A stretch of DNA of 64,000 nt from Micromonospora_G sp040676775 (GTDB taxonomy: Bacteria > Actinomycetota > Actinomycetes > Mycobacteriales > Micromonosporaceae). How positions within the stretch are numbered: position 1 is the stretch's first letter; the number at the start of each line of letters is the position of its first letter. The stretch is from the NCBI RefSeq assembly GCF_040676775.1, contig NZ_JBFAPP010000026.1, forward strand, positions 43,672 through 107,671. The letters run 5' to 3'. A program made the position numbers and the translations under genes. Shown here piece after piece: positions 8,429 through 16,578 of this stretch. The notes below the pieces were generated by a model that had not been told where the DNA came from, did not search any database, and saw nothing but the letters and a program-made list of their open reading frames with translations.

Positions 8429-9349
8429 ATGTCGTCGTACGTGATCGGCGGTGTTCTCGCGCGGACCTCGCGCGCGGCCTCCCTCGGCCTCGTGGCCGGG
8501 GTGTATCTGGTGGCCGGCGGCGCGGGCGCGCTGACCTGGTGGCTGCTCGCCCCGCACCACCACCCGCTGGCGGTGGCCCTCTGGGCCGACCTGGTCGGCA
8601 CCGCAGTGGTCTTCGCCGCCTCGGTGCTGGCCCGCAACGCCAGCCTCTACGACCCCTACTGGAGCGTGGCGCCACCGCTGGTCGTCCTCGGCTGGGTGGT
8701 GGCCGCCGGGCACGGCGTGGGCGTACGGCAGGCGCTGGTGCTCGGCCTGGTCACCGTCTGGGCGGTACGCCTCACCGGCAACTGGATGGCCGGCTGGACG
8801 GGCCTGAGCCACGAGGACTGGCGTTACGTGCAGATGCGCGAGCAGACCCGGGGTCGGCTCCCCTGGTGGCTGGTCAACCTCACCGGTGTGCAACTCGTGC
8901 CCACCCTGGTCGTCTTCGCCGGCCTGCTCGCCGTCTGGCCGGCGGTCACCGGCGACCGGCCGCTGGGCTGGCTCGACGCGGTCGCGGCCGGGCTCACCGC
9001 CACCGCGATCGCCCTGGAGGCACTCGCCGACCGCCAGTTGCACCGGTTCACGGCCGAGCCGGCGAACCGGGGCCGGATCGCCGACCGGGGCGTGTGGCGC
9101 TACGTCCGGCACCCGAACTACCTGGGCGAGATCGCCTTCTGGTGGGGACTGTGGTTGTTCGGGCTGGCCGCCGCACCGCGCTGGTGGACCGTGGTCGGGC
9201 CGCTGGCGATGGTGGCGTTGTTCACCGGGGTGAGCATCCCGATGATGGACCGGCGGTCGCTGGACCGCCGGCCCGGTTATCGGGAACACATGCGAAAGGT
9301 GCCCGCCCTGCTGCCCCGGCTCACGCGCCGACCGGCACCCGCTCCTTGA
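8429..9349 (+). CDS. DUF1295 family membrane protein (steroid 5-alpha-reductase/isoprenylcysteine methyltransferase-like)
   Basis: A 306-residue polytopic membrane protein with about seven hydrophobic segments. The C-terminal third shows the family signature (RGVWRYVRHPNYLGEIAFWW, about residues 220-239, and RPGYREHM near the end). Relatives are annotated as DUF1295 or 3-oxo-5-alpha-steroid 4-dehydrogenase-like proteins and probably bind NAD(P)H at the His/Tyr loop; the bacterial substrate is unknown. Its last 29 bp overlap the end of the convergent alpha/beta hydrolase gene. Confidence 0.9.
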   Translation: MSSYVIGGVLARTSRAASLGLVAGVYLVAGGAGALTWWLLAPHHHPLAVALWADLVGTAVVFAASVLARNASLYDPYWSVAPPLVVLGWVVAAGHGVGVRQALVLGLVTVWAVRLTGNWMAGWTGLSHEDWRYVQMREQTRGRLPWWLVNLTGVQLVPTLVVFAGLLAVWPAVTGDRPLGWLDAVAAGLTATAIALEALADRQLHRFTAEPANRGRIADRGVWRYVRHPNYLGEIAFWWGLWLFGLAAAPRWWTVVGPLAMVALFTGVSIPMMDRRSLDRRPGYREHMRKVPALLPRLTRRPAPAP

Positions 9350-10172
9350 TGAAGTTGAGCAGTTCCCGGGTGACGTCGTCGGCGTGGGTCCACGGGATCC
9401 CGTGCGGCGCGTCCTTCAGGACGATCAGCTTGCTGCCGTTGACCATGCCCGCCAACCGCTTGCCGGTGGAGGGGAACGGCAGCACCCGGTCGGCGTCGCC
9501 CTGGATGATCAGCAGCGGTACGTCGATCCGGGGCAGGTCGTCCCGGAAGTCGGTCAACCAGGTCGGTACGGCGGCCAGGGTGGCCGTCGGCGACGAGCTG
9601 ATCGCCATGTTCCAGTTCGCCCGTACCACCTCGTCGCTGACCAGCTTGCCGGCGTTCACGTCGAGGTTGAAGAAGTTCTGCAGGAACTGGGTGTACCAGA
9701 CGTACCGGTCCTTGCGGATCTGGTCCATGAAGCCGTCGAACAGGCTCTGCTCGACCCCCTCGGGGTTGTCGGCCGTCTTGAGCAGGAACGGCGGGATCGG
9801 CGAGACCACCACCGCTCGGTTCACCCGCGCGGACCCGTACGCGCCGAGGTAGCGGGTCACCTCGCCGGTGCCCATCGAGTGCCCGACCAGGGTCACGTTG
9901 CGCAGGTCGAGGGTGTTCATGATCTGGTCCAGGTCGGCGGCGAAGGTGTCGTAGTCGTAGCCCATGGTCGGCTGGCTCGACTTGCCGAAGCCCCGACGGT
10001 CGTAGGTGATGGCCCGGTAGCCGGCGTCTACCAGCGCCTGCACCTGCTTTTCCCAGGCGGTGCCACCGAACGGGTACCCGGGGATGAGCAACACCGGCTG
10101 ACCTGCGCCGTGGTCCTCGTAGTAGATGTCGATGGACGCGGAATTCTCCACCCCGACACTGATGTACGGCAT
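9321..10172 (-). CDS. Alpha/beta hydrolase of the non-heme haloperoxidase/arylesterase group
   Basis: A 283-residue alpha/beta hydrolase. Seen: oxyanion segment LIPGYPFGGTAWEKQ, nucleophile elbow LVGHSMGTGEV (Ser about 98), acid IIQGDADRVLP and histidine KDAPHGIPWTH. The YDRRGFGKSSQPTMGYDYDTFAADL stretch is typical of cofactor-free haloperoxidases or arylesterases, which show perhydrolase and esterase activity. Start at ATG 10172 chosen because GAGAGGAG lies about 5 nt upstream; longer open frame above it has no homology. No signal peptide. Divergent from GH3; convergently overlaps DUF1295 by 29 bp. Confidence 0.93.
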   Translation of the reverse strand: MPYISVGVENSASIDIYYEDHGAGQPVLLIPGYPFGGTAWEKQVQALVDAGYRAITYDRRGFGKSSQPTMGYDYDTFAADLDQIMNTLDLRNVTLVGHSMGTGEVTRYLGAYGSARVNRAVVVSPIPPFLLKTADNPEGVEQSLFDGFMDQIRKDRYVWYTQFLQNFFNLDVNAGKLVSDEVVRANWNMAISSSPTATLAAVPTWLTDFRDDLPRIDVPLLIIQGDADRVLPFPSTGKRLAGMVNGSKLIVLKDAPHGIPWTHADDVTRELLNFIKERVPVGA

Positions 10173-10555
10173 CTCGACTCCTCTCGCATGGACACGTGCG
10201 TGACGGGGGGTCGGCCGATCTGTGTGCCACGTGAGAGGGGCGCGGCAGCCTGAAATTAACACGGTCCGGGGCGGCGGGTAGCCGAGTCGCGGGGTTGGGT
10301 CGACACCCACCGAGCGGCACCGCAAATTTTCGGCCCCGGTCCGATAGTTCAGGTTGTCGCCGTACGCCTGCCGCATCGCAATGTCATCGAGCCGGCCCTG
10401 TCCCGGACGGGGCAGTGGGCCGAGAGCAGAGCGTCGAGACCCTCGACGGGAAGCCAAGTTTCCGGAAACATATCGGAAGCAACGGCATCAGCCCTCGGCA
10501 CGACGACGTCGCCGACGGGACTTCGGAGTGCCGGTACAAGCGACAGGAGGCTGCC
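10173..10555. promoter_or_regulatory. Divergent hydrolase/GH3 promoter region with a 12-bp palindrome
   Basis: A 383-bp intergenic region with no gene that I can support. It contains GTTTCCGGAAAC, a perfect 12-bp palindrome, at 10458-10469, about 90 bp before the GH3 start, and a locally AT-rich patch around 10323-10332. The palindrome has the size and place of a repressor operator, perhaps for a sugar-responsive regulator. Confidence 0.4.
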
Positions 10556-12967
10556 ATGAGCAGCGATCCCCGGGCCAGCGACGACGGCCACCGCACCCTG
10601 ACGGCGGCGCCACTGGCAACGTGGCAGGACCCGTCCCGACCAGTCGACGTACGGGTCGACGACCTTCTCGGCCGGTTGTCGCTGGAGGAGAAGATCGCCC
10701 AGCTGTACGGCGTATGGGTGGGCGCGGACGTGTCCGACGAGGACATGGCCCCGCACCAGCACGACATGGTGGACGAGATACCGGACTGGCGGGAACTCAT
10801 CCGGGCCGGACTGGGACAGCTCACCAGGCCGTTCGGCACCGCCCCGATCGACCCCGCGCTCGGCGCCCGGGCGCTCGCCCGGATGCAGGCCGAGATCGTC
10901 GCCGCGAACCGGTTCGGCATCCCCGCGATCGCCCACGAGGAGTGCCTGTCCGGCTTCATGACCTGGGGCGCCACCGTCTACCCCACCCCGCTTGCCTGGG
11001 GTGCCAGCTTCGACCCCGAACTCGTGGAGCGGATGGCCGGGCAGATCGGCGCGGCGCTGCGACGGGTCGGCGTACACCAGGGGCTGGCGCCGGTGCTCGA
11101 CGTGACCCGCGATCCCCGGTGGGGCCGGACCGAGGAGACCATCGGCGAGGATCCGTACCTGGTGGCGACGATCGGGACCGCGTACGTGCGGGGGTTGCAG
11201 TCGGCCGGTGTGGTCGCCACCCTGAAGCACTTCGCCGGCTACTCCGCCTCCCGGGCCGGGCGCAACTTCGCCCCGGTCGCGGTCGGTCCGCGTGAACTCG
11301 CCGACGTGCTGCTCCCGCCCTTCGAGATGGCGGTCCGCGACGGCGGGGCCGGTTCGGTCATGCACTCGTACGCCGAGGTCGACGGCGTACCGGCGGCAGC
11401 CGACGAACGGCTGCTCACCGACCTGCTGCGGGTTCGCTGGGGCTTCACCGGGACCGTGGTCGCGGACTACTTCGGGGTCGCCTTCCTGCAACTGCTGCAC
11501 CATGTCGCCGACTCGGCCGTGGACGCGGCCCGGCTCGCGCTCACCGCCGGGGTCGACGTCGAACTGCCCGCCGTACGCTGCTTCGGCCCGGCCCTGGTGA
11601 CCGCGGTACGCGCTGGCACGGTGCCGGAAGCCCTGGTCAACCGGGCCGTCGCCCGGGTGCTGCGGCAGAAGTGCACGCTGGGACTGCTCGACCCGGACTG
11701 GCAACCCGGTCCGCCGGCCCTGGCCGGCCGTGGCGACGAACCGAGCGAGCTGGAGGGGACCGTCGACCTCGACCCGCCGGCCAACCGGGCGCTGGCCCGG
11801 GAACTCGCCGAGGAGTCGGTGGTGCTGCTCGCCAACACCGACGTCCTCCCCCTCGCCCCTGACTCCCGGATCGCGCTGGTCGGGCCGCTGGCCGACGGCG
11901 TCACCGGGATGCTCGGCTGCTACACCTTCCCGAGCCACGTCGGCGGCCAGCATCCGGGCGTACCGGCCGGGGTGGACATCCCCACCCTGCTCGCGTCGTT
12001 ACGCGCCGAACTGCCCGCCGCGAGGCTCACCCACGCCGCCGGCTGCGCCGTCGACGGTACGGACCGCGCCGGGATCGCCGAGGCGGTGGCCGCCGCCACC
12101 GACGCCGACGTGTGCGTAGCGGTGCTCGGCGACCGGGCCGGCCTGTTCGGCGCCGGTACGTCCGGTGAGGGCTCCGACGCAGCCGACCTGCACCTGCCCG
12201 GAGTCCAACAGGATCTGCTGACCGGGTTGCTCGACACCGGCACGCCGGTGGTGCTGGTGCTGCTCGCCGGGCGTCCGTACGCCCTCGGTGGGTGGGCGGA
12301 CCGGCTCGCCGCCGTGGTGCAGGCGTTCTTCCCGGGCGAGGAGGGCGGTCCCGCGGTCGCCGGGGTGCTCGGCGGCCGGGTCAACCCGTCCGGCCGGCTC
12401 CCGGTCAGCGTGCCGCGCCATCCCGGTGGGCAGCCGGCCGGATACCTGGCCCCCGCGCTGGGCCACCGCACCGAGGTGAGCAACATCGACCCGACCGCCC
12501 GCCACCCGTTCGGACACGGCCTGTCCTACACCCGCTTCGAGTGGAGTGACGTCCTCGTCGACGGTGTCGAACCCGCCGACGGCGAGCGTACGGAGATGGC
12601 GACCGGCGGTACGGTGACGGTCTCGGTGGCGGTACGCAACACCGGGGAACGCGACGGCGCCGAGGTGGTGCAGCTCTACCTGCACGACCCGGTGGCGCAG
12701 GTGACCCGGCCGGTGGTCCGGCTGACCGGCTACGCCCGGGTCCCGCTCGCCGCGGGTGAGGCCCGGCGGGTGACCTTCCGGGTGCACGCCGACCTGACCT
12801 CGTTCACCGGCCGCGACGGCCACCGGGTGGTCGAACCCGGCGACCTGGAGTTGCGGCTGTCCGCGTCGAGCGCCGAACACCGGTTCGTGGTGCCGCTGCG
12901 GCTGACCGGCGCCGAGCGTCGGGTGGACCACCGGCGGCGGATGGTCGCGGAGGTGACGGTGCGCTGA
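10556..12967 (+). CDS. Glycoside hydrolase family 3 (beta-glucosidase/beta-xylosidase type)
   Basis: An 803-residue GH3 enzyme with the standard order. The N-terminal TIM barrel is at about residues 20-370, with VLDVTRDPRWGRTEETIGEDP, LKHFAGYSASRAGRN and nucleophile Asp304 in VVADYFGV. An alpha/beta sandwich domain follows (VALVGPLAD..., GEGSDAADL, VLLAGRPY), then a C-terminal fibronectin-III-like domain (about 660-795). No signal peptide, so it is cytoplasmic and expected to hydrolyse imported oligosaccharides from the non-reducing end. Start at ATG 10556 has AGGAGG 5 nt upstream. The upstream palindrome suggests sugar-dependent repression; no transporter gene adjoins it. Confidence 0.94.
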   Translation: MSSDPRASDDGHRTLTAAPLATWQDPSRPVDVRVDDLLGRLSLEEKIAQLYGVWVGADVSDEDMAPHQHDMVDEIPDWRELIRAGLGQLTRPFGTAPIDPALGARALARMQAEIVAANRFGIPAIAHEECLSGFMTWGATVYPTPLAWGASFDPELVERMAGQIGAALRRVGVHQGLAPVLDVTRDPRWGRTEETIGEDPYLVATIGTAYVRGLQSAGVVATLKHFAGYSASRAGRNFAPVAVGPRELADVLLPPFEMAVRDGGAGSVMHSYAEVDGVPAAADERLLTDLLRVRWGFTGTVVADYFGVAFLQLLHHVADSAVDAARLALTAGVDVELPAVRCFGPALVTAVRAGTVPEALVNRAVARVLRQKCTLGLLDPDWQPGPPALAGRGDEPSELEGTVDLDPPANRALARELAEESVVLLANTDVLPLAPDSRIALVGPLADGVTGMLGCYTFPSHVGGQHPGVPAGVDIPTLLASLRAELPAARLTHAAGCAVDGTDRAGIAEAVAAATDADVCVAVLGDRAGLFGAGTSGEGSDAADLHLPGVQQDLLTGLLDTGTPVVLVLLAGRPYALGGWADRLAAVVQAFFPGEEGGPAVAGVLGGRVNPSGRLPVSVPRHPGGQPAGYLAPALGHRTEVSNIDPTARHPFGHGLSYTRFEWSDVLVDGVEPADGERTEMATGGTVTVSVAVRNTGERDGAEVVQLYLHDPVAQVTRPVVRLTGYARVPLAAGEARRVTFRVHADLTSFTGRDGHRVVEPGDLELRLSASSAEHRFVVPLRLTGAERRVDHRRRMVAEVTVR

Positions 12968-12986
12968 GATCCGACCGGTGCGCAGG

Positions 12987-13418
12987 TCAGGGGATGATCG
13001 TCGCCAGGTCCTCGGGCATGGTCGACCTGACGTCGTCCCACTCCCCCGGGCTGATGTGCCGCCGCAGGGCGTCGAGGACGGTCTGCACCACACCCTCGGC
13101 GCCCCCGTCGACCTCGTACGGGAAGCCCTGCCGAACCTCGTAGAGGAAGTCCTCGCGGTTCAGCTTGACCGGTACGTCGCTCGGTTCCCAGCCCTCGTAG
13201 TAGACGCCGCGCACCAGTACCGGCAACTGGGCCGCGAACTGGACGCTCTCCTGCACCGGCAGCCGGTCACGGAGCAGTTGCAGCACCGTGCGCAGCGCCG
13301 CGTACGACTGGTTGCGCCGTTGCTTCGGCCACCCGTACGCCTGCTCGATGTCCTTCAGGATGAGGTTCGTCTTCTCGATCGACGCCTCGAAGGTCGAGTA
13401 CGGATTACTGGCCACCAT
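12987..13418 (-). CDS. DUF2267 domain protein
   Basis: A 143-residue soluble protein filling one DUF2267 domain (PF10025): YSTFEASIEKTNLILKDIEQ at the N-terminus, RNQSYAALRTVLQLLRDRLP in the middle, and VKLNREDFLYEVRQGF. Members are all-helical proteins of unknown function often found beside stress and DNA-maintenance genes. The start ATG 13418 is preceded by a GGGGGAA tract. It sits beside a TraR/DksA-type zinc finger on the same strand, and the spacer between them holds repeated dyads (13429-13513), suggesting a shared regulator. Confidence 0.9.
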   Translation of the reverse strand: MVASNPYSTFEASIEKTNLILKDIEQAYGWPKQRRNQSYAALRTVLQLLRDRLPVQESVQFAAQLPVLVRGVYYEGWEPSDVPVKLNREDFLYEVRQGFPYEVDGGAEGVVQTVLDALRRHISPGEWDDVRSTMPEDLATIIP

Positions 13419-13428
13419 GTTCCCCCGT

Positions 13429-13513
13429 CCGGTGAGTTCACCGGCTCTCCCGCCGGTGATCTCACCAGGCTGGCGCCGGGGCGGGTGAGCGGGGTTCACC
13501 CCGGCCGGGTGAA
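13429..13513. repeat. Array of GGTGA/TCACC dyads
   Basis: Three inverted repeats share half-sites GGTGA and TCACC. These are CCGGTGA-GT-TCACCGG at 13429-13444, GGTGA-TC-TCACC at 13455-13466, and a wider pair with half-sites at 13485-13489 and 13496-13500. A lone GGTGA half-site follows near 13508. The first two have 2-nt centres and start 24 bp apart. They fill the spacer between the TraR/DksA-like and DUF2267 genes and look like clustered operator sites. Confidence 0.5.
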
Positions 13514-13522
13514 CGGGTCCGC

Positions 13523-13939
13523 TCAGGCGGCCCGACGTTCGCGCGACTGCTTGCAGGAGACGCAGGTGGTGGCGGACGGGAAGATTTCCAACCGCTCCAC
13601 CGGGATCGGTGCCGAGCAGCCCTCGCACCAGCCGTACGTGCCCTCTTCCAGCCGGGCCAGCGCGTGCTCGAACTGCGCCCGGCGGTCGAGGATGGTCCGC
13701 AGCAGCGACTGCGCGGTGTCCCGCTCGGCGGTCTTGGTTCCGCTGTCGGCCTGGTCGTCGCCGGCGGTGTCGCCGACCTCCACCAGCCGCAGCACCTGGC
13801 TCTGTAGCACGGCGTCGTCGTACTCGCCGGTCAGCTCGTCGTAGCGAGCCTCCAGCGCGAGCCGGATCAGGTCGGTGTCCGCCTGGGAGCGGGCCGTGTC
13901 GACCGCATCGTTGACGACGACCGCATCGTTGACGAGCAT
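13523..13939 (-). CDS. TraR/DksA-type C4 zinc-finger protein
   Basis: A 138-residue protein with a helical coiled-coil N-terminal half (EARYDELTGEYDDAVLQSQ...) and a C-terminal C4 zinc finger, TYGWCEGCSAPIPVERLEIF followed by TTCVSCKQSRE. DksA relatives enter the RNA polymerase secondary channel and alter initiation; actinobacterial homologues are poorly studied. Start at ATG 13939. The first codons contain an 18-bp tandem duplication (13901-13936) giving a VNDAVV-VNDAV repeat. Followed on the same strand by DUF2267. Confidence 0.9.
   Translation of the reverse strand: MLVNDAVVVNDAVDTARSQADTDLIRLALEARYDELTGEYDDAVLQSQVLRLVEVGDTAGDDQADSGTKTAERDTAQSLLRTILDRRAQFEHALARLEEGTYGWCEGCSAPIPVERLEIFPSATTCVSCKQSRERRAA
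13901..13936. repeat. 18-bp tandem duplication in the DksA-like gene
   Basis: Two adjacent copies of GACCGCATCGTTGACGAN (13901-13918 and 13919-13936) differ at one base. The duplication is in frame and adds six residues to the N-terminus. Confidence 0.8.
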
Positions 13940-14112
13940 GCGTTGCCCTGCCTTTCCGTGACGGCGGTGGACTCGCTGCCAGGACCCGGTTGGTCCGGCG
14001 CGGTCCACCGTGACCGGGCGCATACCCAAACGGGGCGGCCGTCAAACAGGGAAAATCCGCGCCGTGATCGGGTCCGCGACCCCTACGTCAGGGACTGGGT
14101 CGGGGGCGAGGT

Positions 14113-14760
14113 TCAGGCCGGGTCGCCCGGTTCCACCAGGGCGGGGTGGCGTGGGTCGTCCATCCGTACCACCACGTCGGCGAACGTGGCCGGGAACACC
14201 TCTTCGCGGTAGCGGGCGAAGGCGGGCAGGGTCCAGGAGTCTGCCGGGTCGGTGCGCCGGGCCAGCGCCGCGGGCGACAGGACAAGGTGGATGGTGAGGT
14301 CGAAGGGCAGCCCTCCGCCGAGCAGGAACGGGCCGCTGACCAGGAGCACCGCACCGGTCGGCAGGTCGAGGTAACCGGCCCGGCTGGCCCGGTCGGTACG
14401 CGGATTCCACAGCGAGGGCAGGATCCGGCCGCTGCCCGAAGGCCCGGCCGGATCGAGCACCTCGCGCCGCAGCCCCGCCTCGTCGAGCCAGTCGGTGTAG
14501 AACGCGTCCGGGTTGTCCCGGCCGAACTCGTAGCGCAGTGACGCGGGCCGGAGGAAGTCCTCGGCCCTGATCGGCAGCGCCGGCCGACCTCGCAGGCGCA
14601 GCGGGTCGACCAGGGCGTCGGCGAGTTGGTCGGGCCCGGCGGCGGCCGGACCGTCGACCGCCACCCGCAGCGGCTGCCCGGGACGTTCCGCGGCGAGCCG
14701 GTCGGCCAGTTCCTGGACCAGTGACTCCGGGCTGATCGGGCGGATCTTCACCCGGCCCAT
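14113..14760 (-). CDS. Uridine kinase-like protein with degenerate P-loop
   Basis: A 215-residue protein of the actinobacterial 'uridine kinase' group. It keeps the NTPase fold markers VAVDGPAAAGPDQLADALVD, IRAEDFLRPASLRYE, GAVLLVSGPFLLG and LSPAALARRT. The Walker A position reads GPAAAGPDQ, with no GK[S/T], so ATP binding by the normal route is doubtful. This may be the normal state of the subfamily rather than a fresh mutation. It lies 14 nt downstream of the winged-helix regulator gene on the same strand, so the two are probably co-transcribed. Confidence 0.75.
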   Translation of the reverse strand: MGRVKIRPISPESLVQELADRLAAERPGQPLRVAVDGPAAAGPDQLADALVDPLRLRGRPALPIRAEDFLRPASLRYEFGRDNPDAFYTDWLDEAGLRREVLDPAGPSGSGRILPSLWNPRTDRASRAGYLDLPTGAVLLVSGPFLLGGGLPFDLTIHLVLSPAALARRTDPADSWTLPAFARYREEVFPATFADVVVRMDDPRHPALVEPGDPA

Positions 14761-14774
14761 CCTGCCCGAACGGG

Positions 14775-15431
14775 TCAGCCGGTCTGGTCGATGGTGACCC
14801 GCGCCTCGTCGGCGAGTCGGTAGCCGACGCCGTAGACGGTGGTCACCAGCGGTACGTCGGCACCGACCTTGCCGCGCAGCCGGCGTACGTGCACGTCGAC
14901 CGTACGGACGCCGGTGTGCTCGTAGCCCCAGACCGCGGCGAGCAGTTGCAGCCGGGTGAAGACCCGGCGCGGGTGCTCCACCAGGTGCAGCAGGAGGTCG
15001 AACTCCAGTCGGGTCAGCGGCAGCGGCTGGCCGTCGACGAGCACGGAGCGGGAGGCGGCGAGGATGCGTACCTCGGGCACGTTCGGGTCGGCGGTGCCCG
15101 GGTCGGTGATGGACGGTCCGGTCTGGATCGGCTCCGACACCGGCCGGGGCGGTGGGCGCAGCGCGGCCGGTTCGGCGGTACGCCGGTCCGCGTAGACCGG
15201 TCCGGGGGTGACCGTGGCCTGTCCGTGCTCGATCAGTTCACGGGCGGCTTCCAGCAGTCGTTGCGCCGACGGGGTCAGCGCCTCCTCCCCGCCGAGCGGG
15301 ATGGACAGTGTCACGGTCAGCGCGGGCGCCCCGGCGCTGGTCGGGCGCCGCTGGGCACCCGGCGGGCGACCGGGTCCCGCTGGCTGGGACGTATGCCATC
15401 CGGCACGCGACGAGGCGGGGCTGACCGACAT
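14775..15431 (-). CDS. Receiver-less winged-helix (OmpR-type) regulator, copy A
   Basis: A 218-residue protein whose C-terminal 95 residues form an OmpR/PhoB-type trans_reg_C winged helix: VDGQPLPLTRLEFDLLLHLV, HPRRVFTRLQLLAAVWGYEH, RTVDVHVRRLRGKVG, VTTVYGVGYRL. There is no receiver domain. The N-terminal part has a short conserved block (LTVTLSIPLGGEEALTPSAQ, RLLEAARELIE) also found in copy B at 16579-17184. The start ATG 15431 follows AAGGAGG. It probably regulates the AEC transporter gene it diverges from. How it is controlled without a receiver is not evident; the shared N-terminal block is a candidate sensor or dimer element. Confidence 0.85.
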   Translation of the reverse strand: MSVSPASSRAGWHTSQPAGPGRPPGAQRRPTSAGAPALTVTLSIPLGGEEALTPSAQRLLEAARELIEHGQATVTPGPVYADRRTAEPAALRPPPRPVSEPIQTGPSITDPGTADPNVPEVRILAASRSVLVDGQPLPLTRLEFDLLLHLVEHPRRVFTRLQLLAAVWGYEHTGVRTVDVHVRRLRGKVGADVPLVTTVYGVGYRLADEARVTIDQTG

Positions 15432-15624
15432 GGTCCTCCTTGGCTGATGGGGGGAACTCCCCGCGGCTCGTGGTGCCGCACGCTCGATGTTTCCGGGCAC
15501 CACCGTTAGGGTCAAGGGGCCACTACGTTGCATGAATGTGACAATTGACGCACGCATCGGAATTGAACGCTCGCTCTGCGTACCAGATCTTGGGAAATCC
15601 GGCGGGGCGGTCCACGATGATCGA

Positions 15625-16548
15625 GTGCGGGGAGTACTGACCGGTTTCACGGTCATCTGGACGGTCACGCTCGCCGGTTACCTGATCGGCCGCATCGGCC
15701 TGCTCGGCCCCGACGGGACCACCGTGCTGGCCCGACTCGCGTTTTTCGTCGCCGCACCGGCACTGCTGTTCACCACGCTGGCCCGCTCGTCGCTCGCCGA
15801 GGTGTTCACCCCGGCCCTGGCCGCGTTCGTGCTCAGTACGGTGCTGGTCGCCGCCGTCTACCTGGCGCTCGCCCGCTGGGTGTGGCACCGGCCGGCCGGC
15901 GAGGCGACCGTGGGCGCGCTCAGCGCGTCGTACGTCAACGCGGCGAACCTCGGCTTGCCGGTCGCGGCGTACGTGCTCGGCGATCCGTCCTTCGTGGCGC
16001 CGGTGCTGCTGTTCCAGGTGCTGCTGGCCTCACCGCTGGCACTCGGGGTGCTGGACGCGACCGCCACCGGACAGCGGCCATCGGTACGCCGTCTCGCCCT
16101 GCTGCCGGCCCGCAACCCGATCATGCTGGGCTGTGCCGCCGGGCTGGCCGTCACGGTCACCGGGCTGCCGCTGCCCGAACCGGTGATGCGGCCGTTCGAA
16201 CTGGTCGGGTCGGCCGCCGTACCGCTGGCGCTGCTCGCCCTGGGCATGTCGCTGCGCGGCAGCCGTCCTCTCGACCGCGGCCCGGAGGCGGGCGAGCGGT
16301 ACACGGCGGTCGGCCTCAAGGTGCTGGTGCAGCCGGCGCTGGCCTACCTGATCGGACGGTTCACCCTCGGGCTCACCGGGCCGGCCCTGCTGGCCGCCGT
16401 GGTCACCTCGGCCCTGCCGACCGCGCAGAACGTCTTCGTCTACGCCACCCGGTACCAGCGAGCCGAGTCGCTGGCCCGGGACACGGTGGTGCTCTCCACC
16501 CTCGCCGCCGCCGTCACGCTGGTGGCCATCGCGGCCTGGCTGGGCTGA
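15625..16548 (+). CDS. AEC (auxin efflux carrier) family transporter
   Basis: A 307-residue membrane protein with ten predicted hydrophobic segments in two five-helix halves, typical of the AEC/BART superfamily (PF03547). Seen: conserved NAANLGLPVAAYVLGD (about residues 108-123, end of the first half) and ALPTAQNVFVYA in the second half. Bacterial members export organic acids such as malate or amino-acid-like substrates. The start is uncertain; GTG 15625 is chosen because the membrane segment begins just after it. Flanked on both sides by paralogous winged-helix regulators, which suggests local control. Confidence 0.9.
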   Translation: MRGVLTGFTVIWTVTLAGYLIGRIGLLGPDGTTVLARLAFFVAAPALLFTTLARSSLAEVFTPALAAFVLSTVLVAAVYLALARWVWHRPAGEATVGALSASYVNAANLGLPVAAYVLGDPSFVAPVLLFQVLLASPLALGVLDATATGQRPSVRRLALLPARNPIMLGCAAGLAVTVTGLPLPEPVMRPFELVGSAAVPLALLALGMSLRGSRPLDRGPEAGERYTAVGLKVLVQPALAYLIGRFTLGLTGPALLAAVVTSALPTAQNVFVYATRYQRAESLARDTVVLSTLAAAVTLVAIAAWLG

Positions 16549-16578
16549 GCCGCACCCCGCCGTCGCGTGGAGTACGCG

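Noticed and set aside
10295..10555. An 87-residue N-terminal extension of the GH3 protein
   Set aside because: The extension is Arg/Ser-rich with no signal peptide, and AGGAGG stands 5 nt before ATG 10556.
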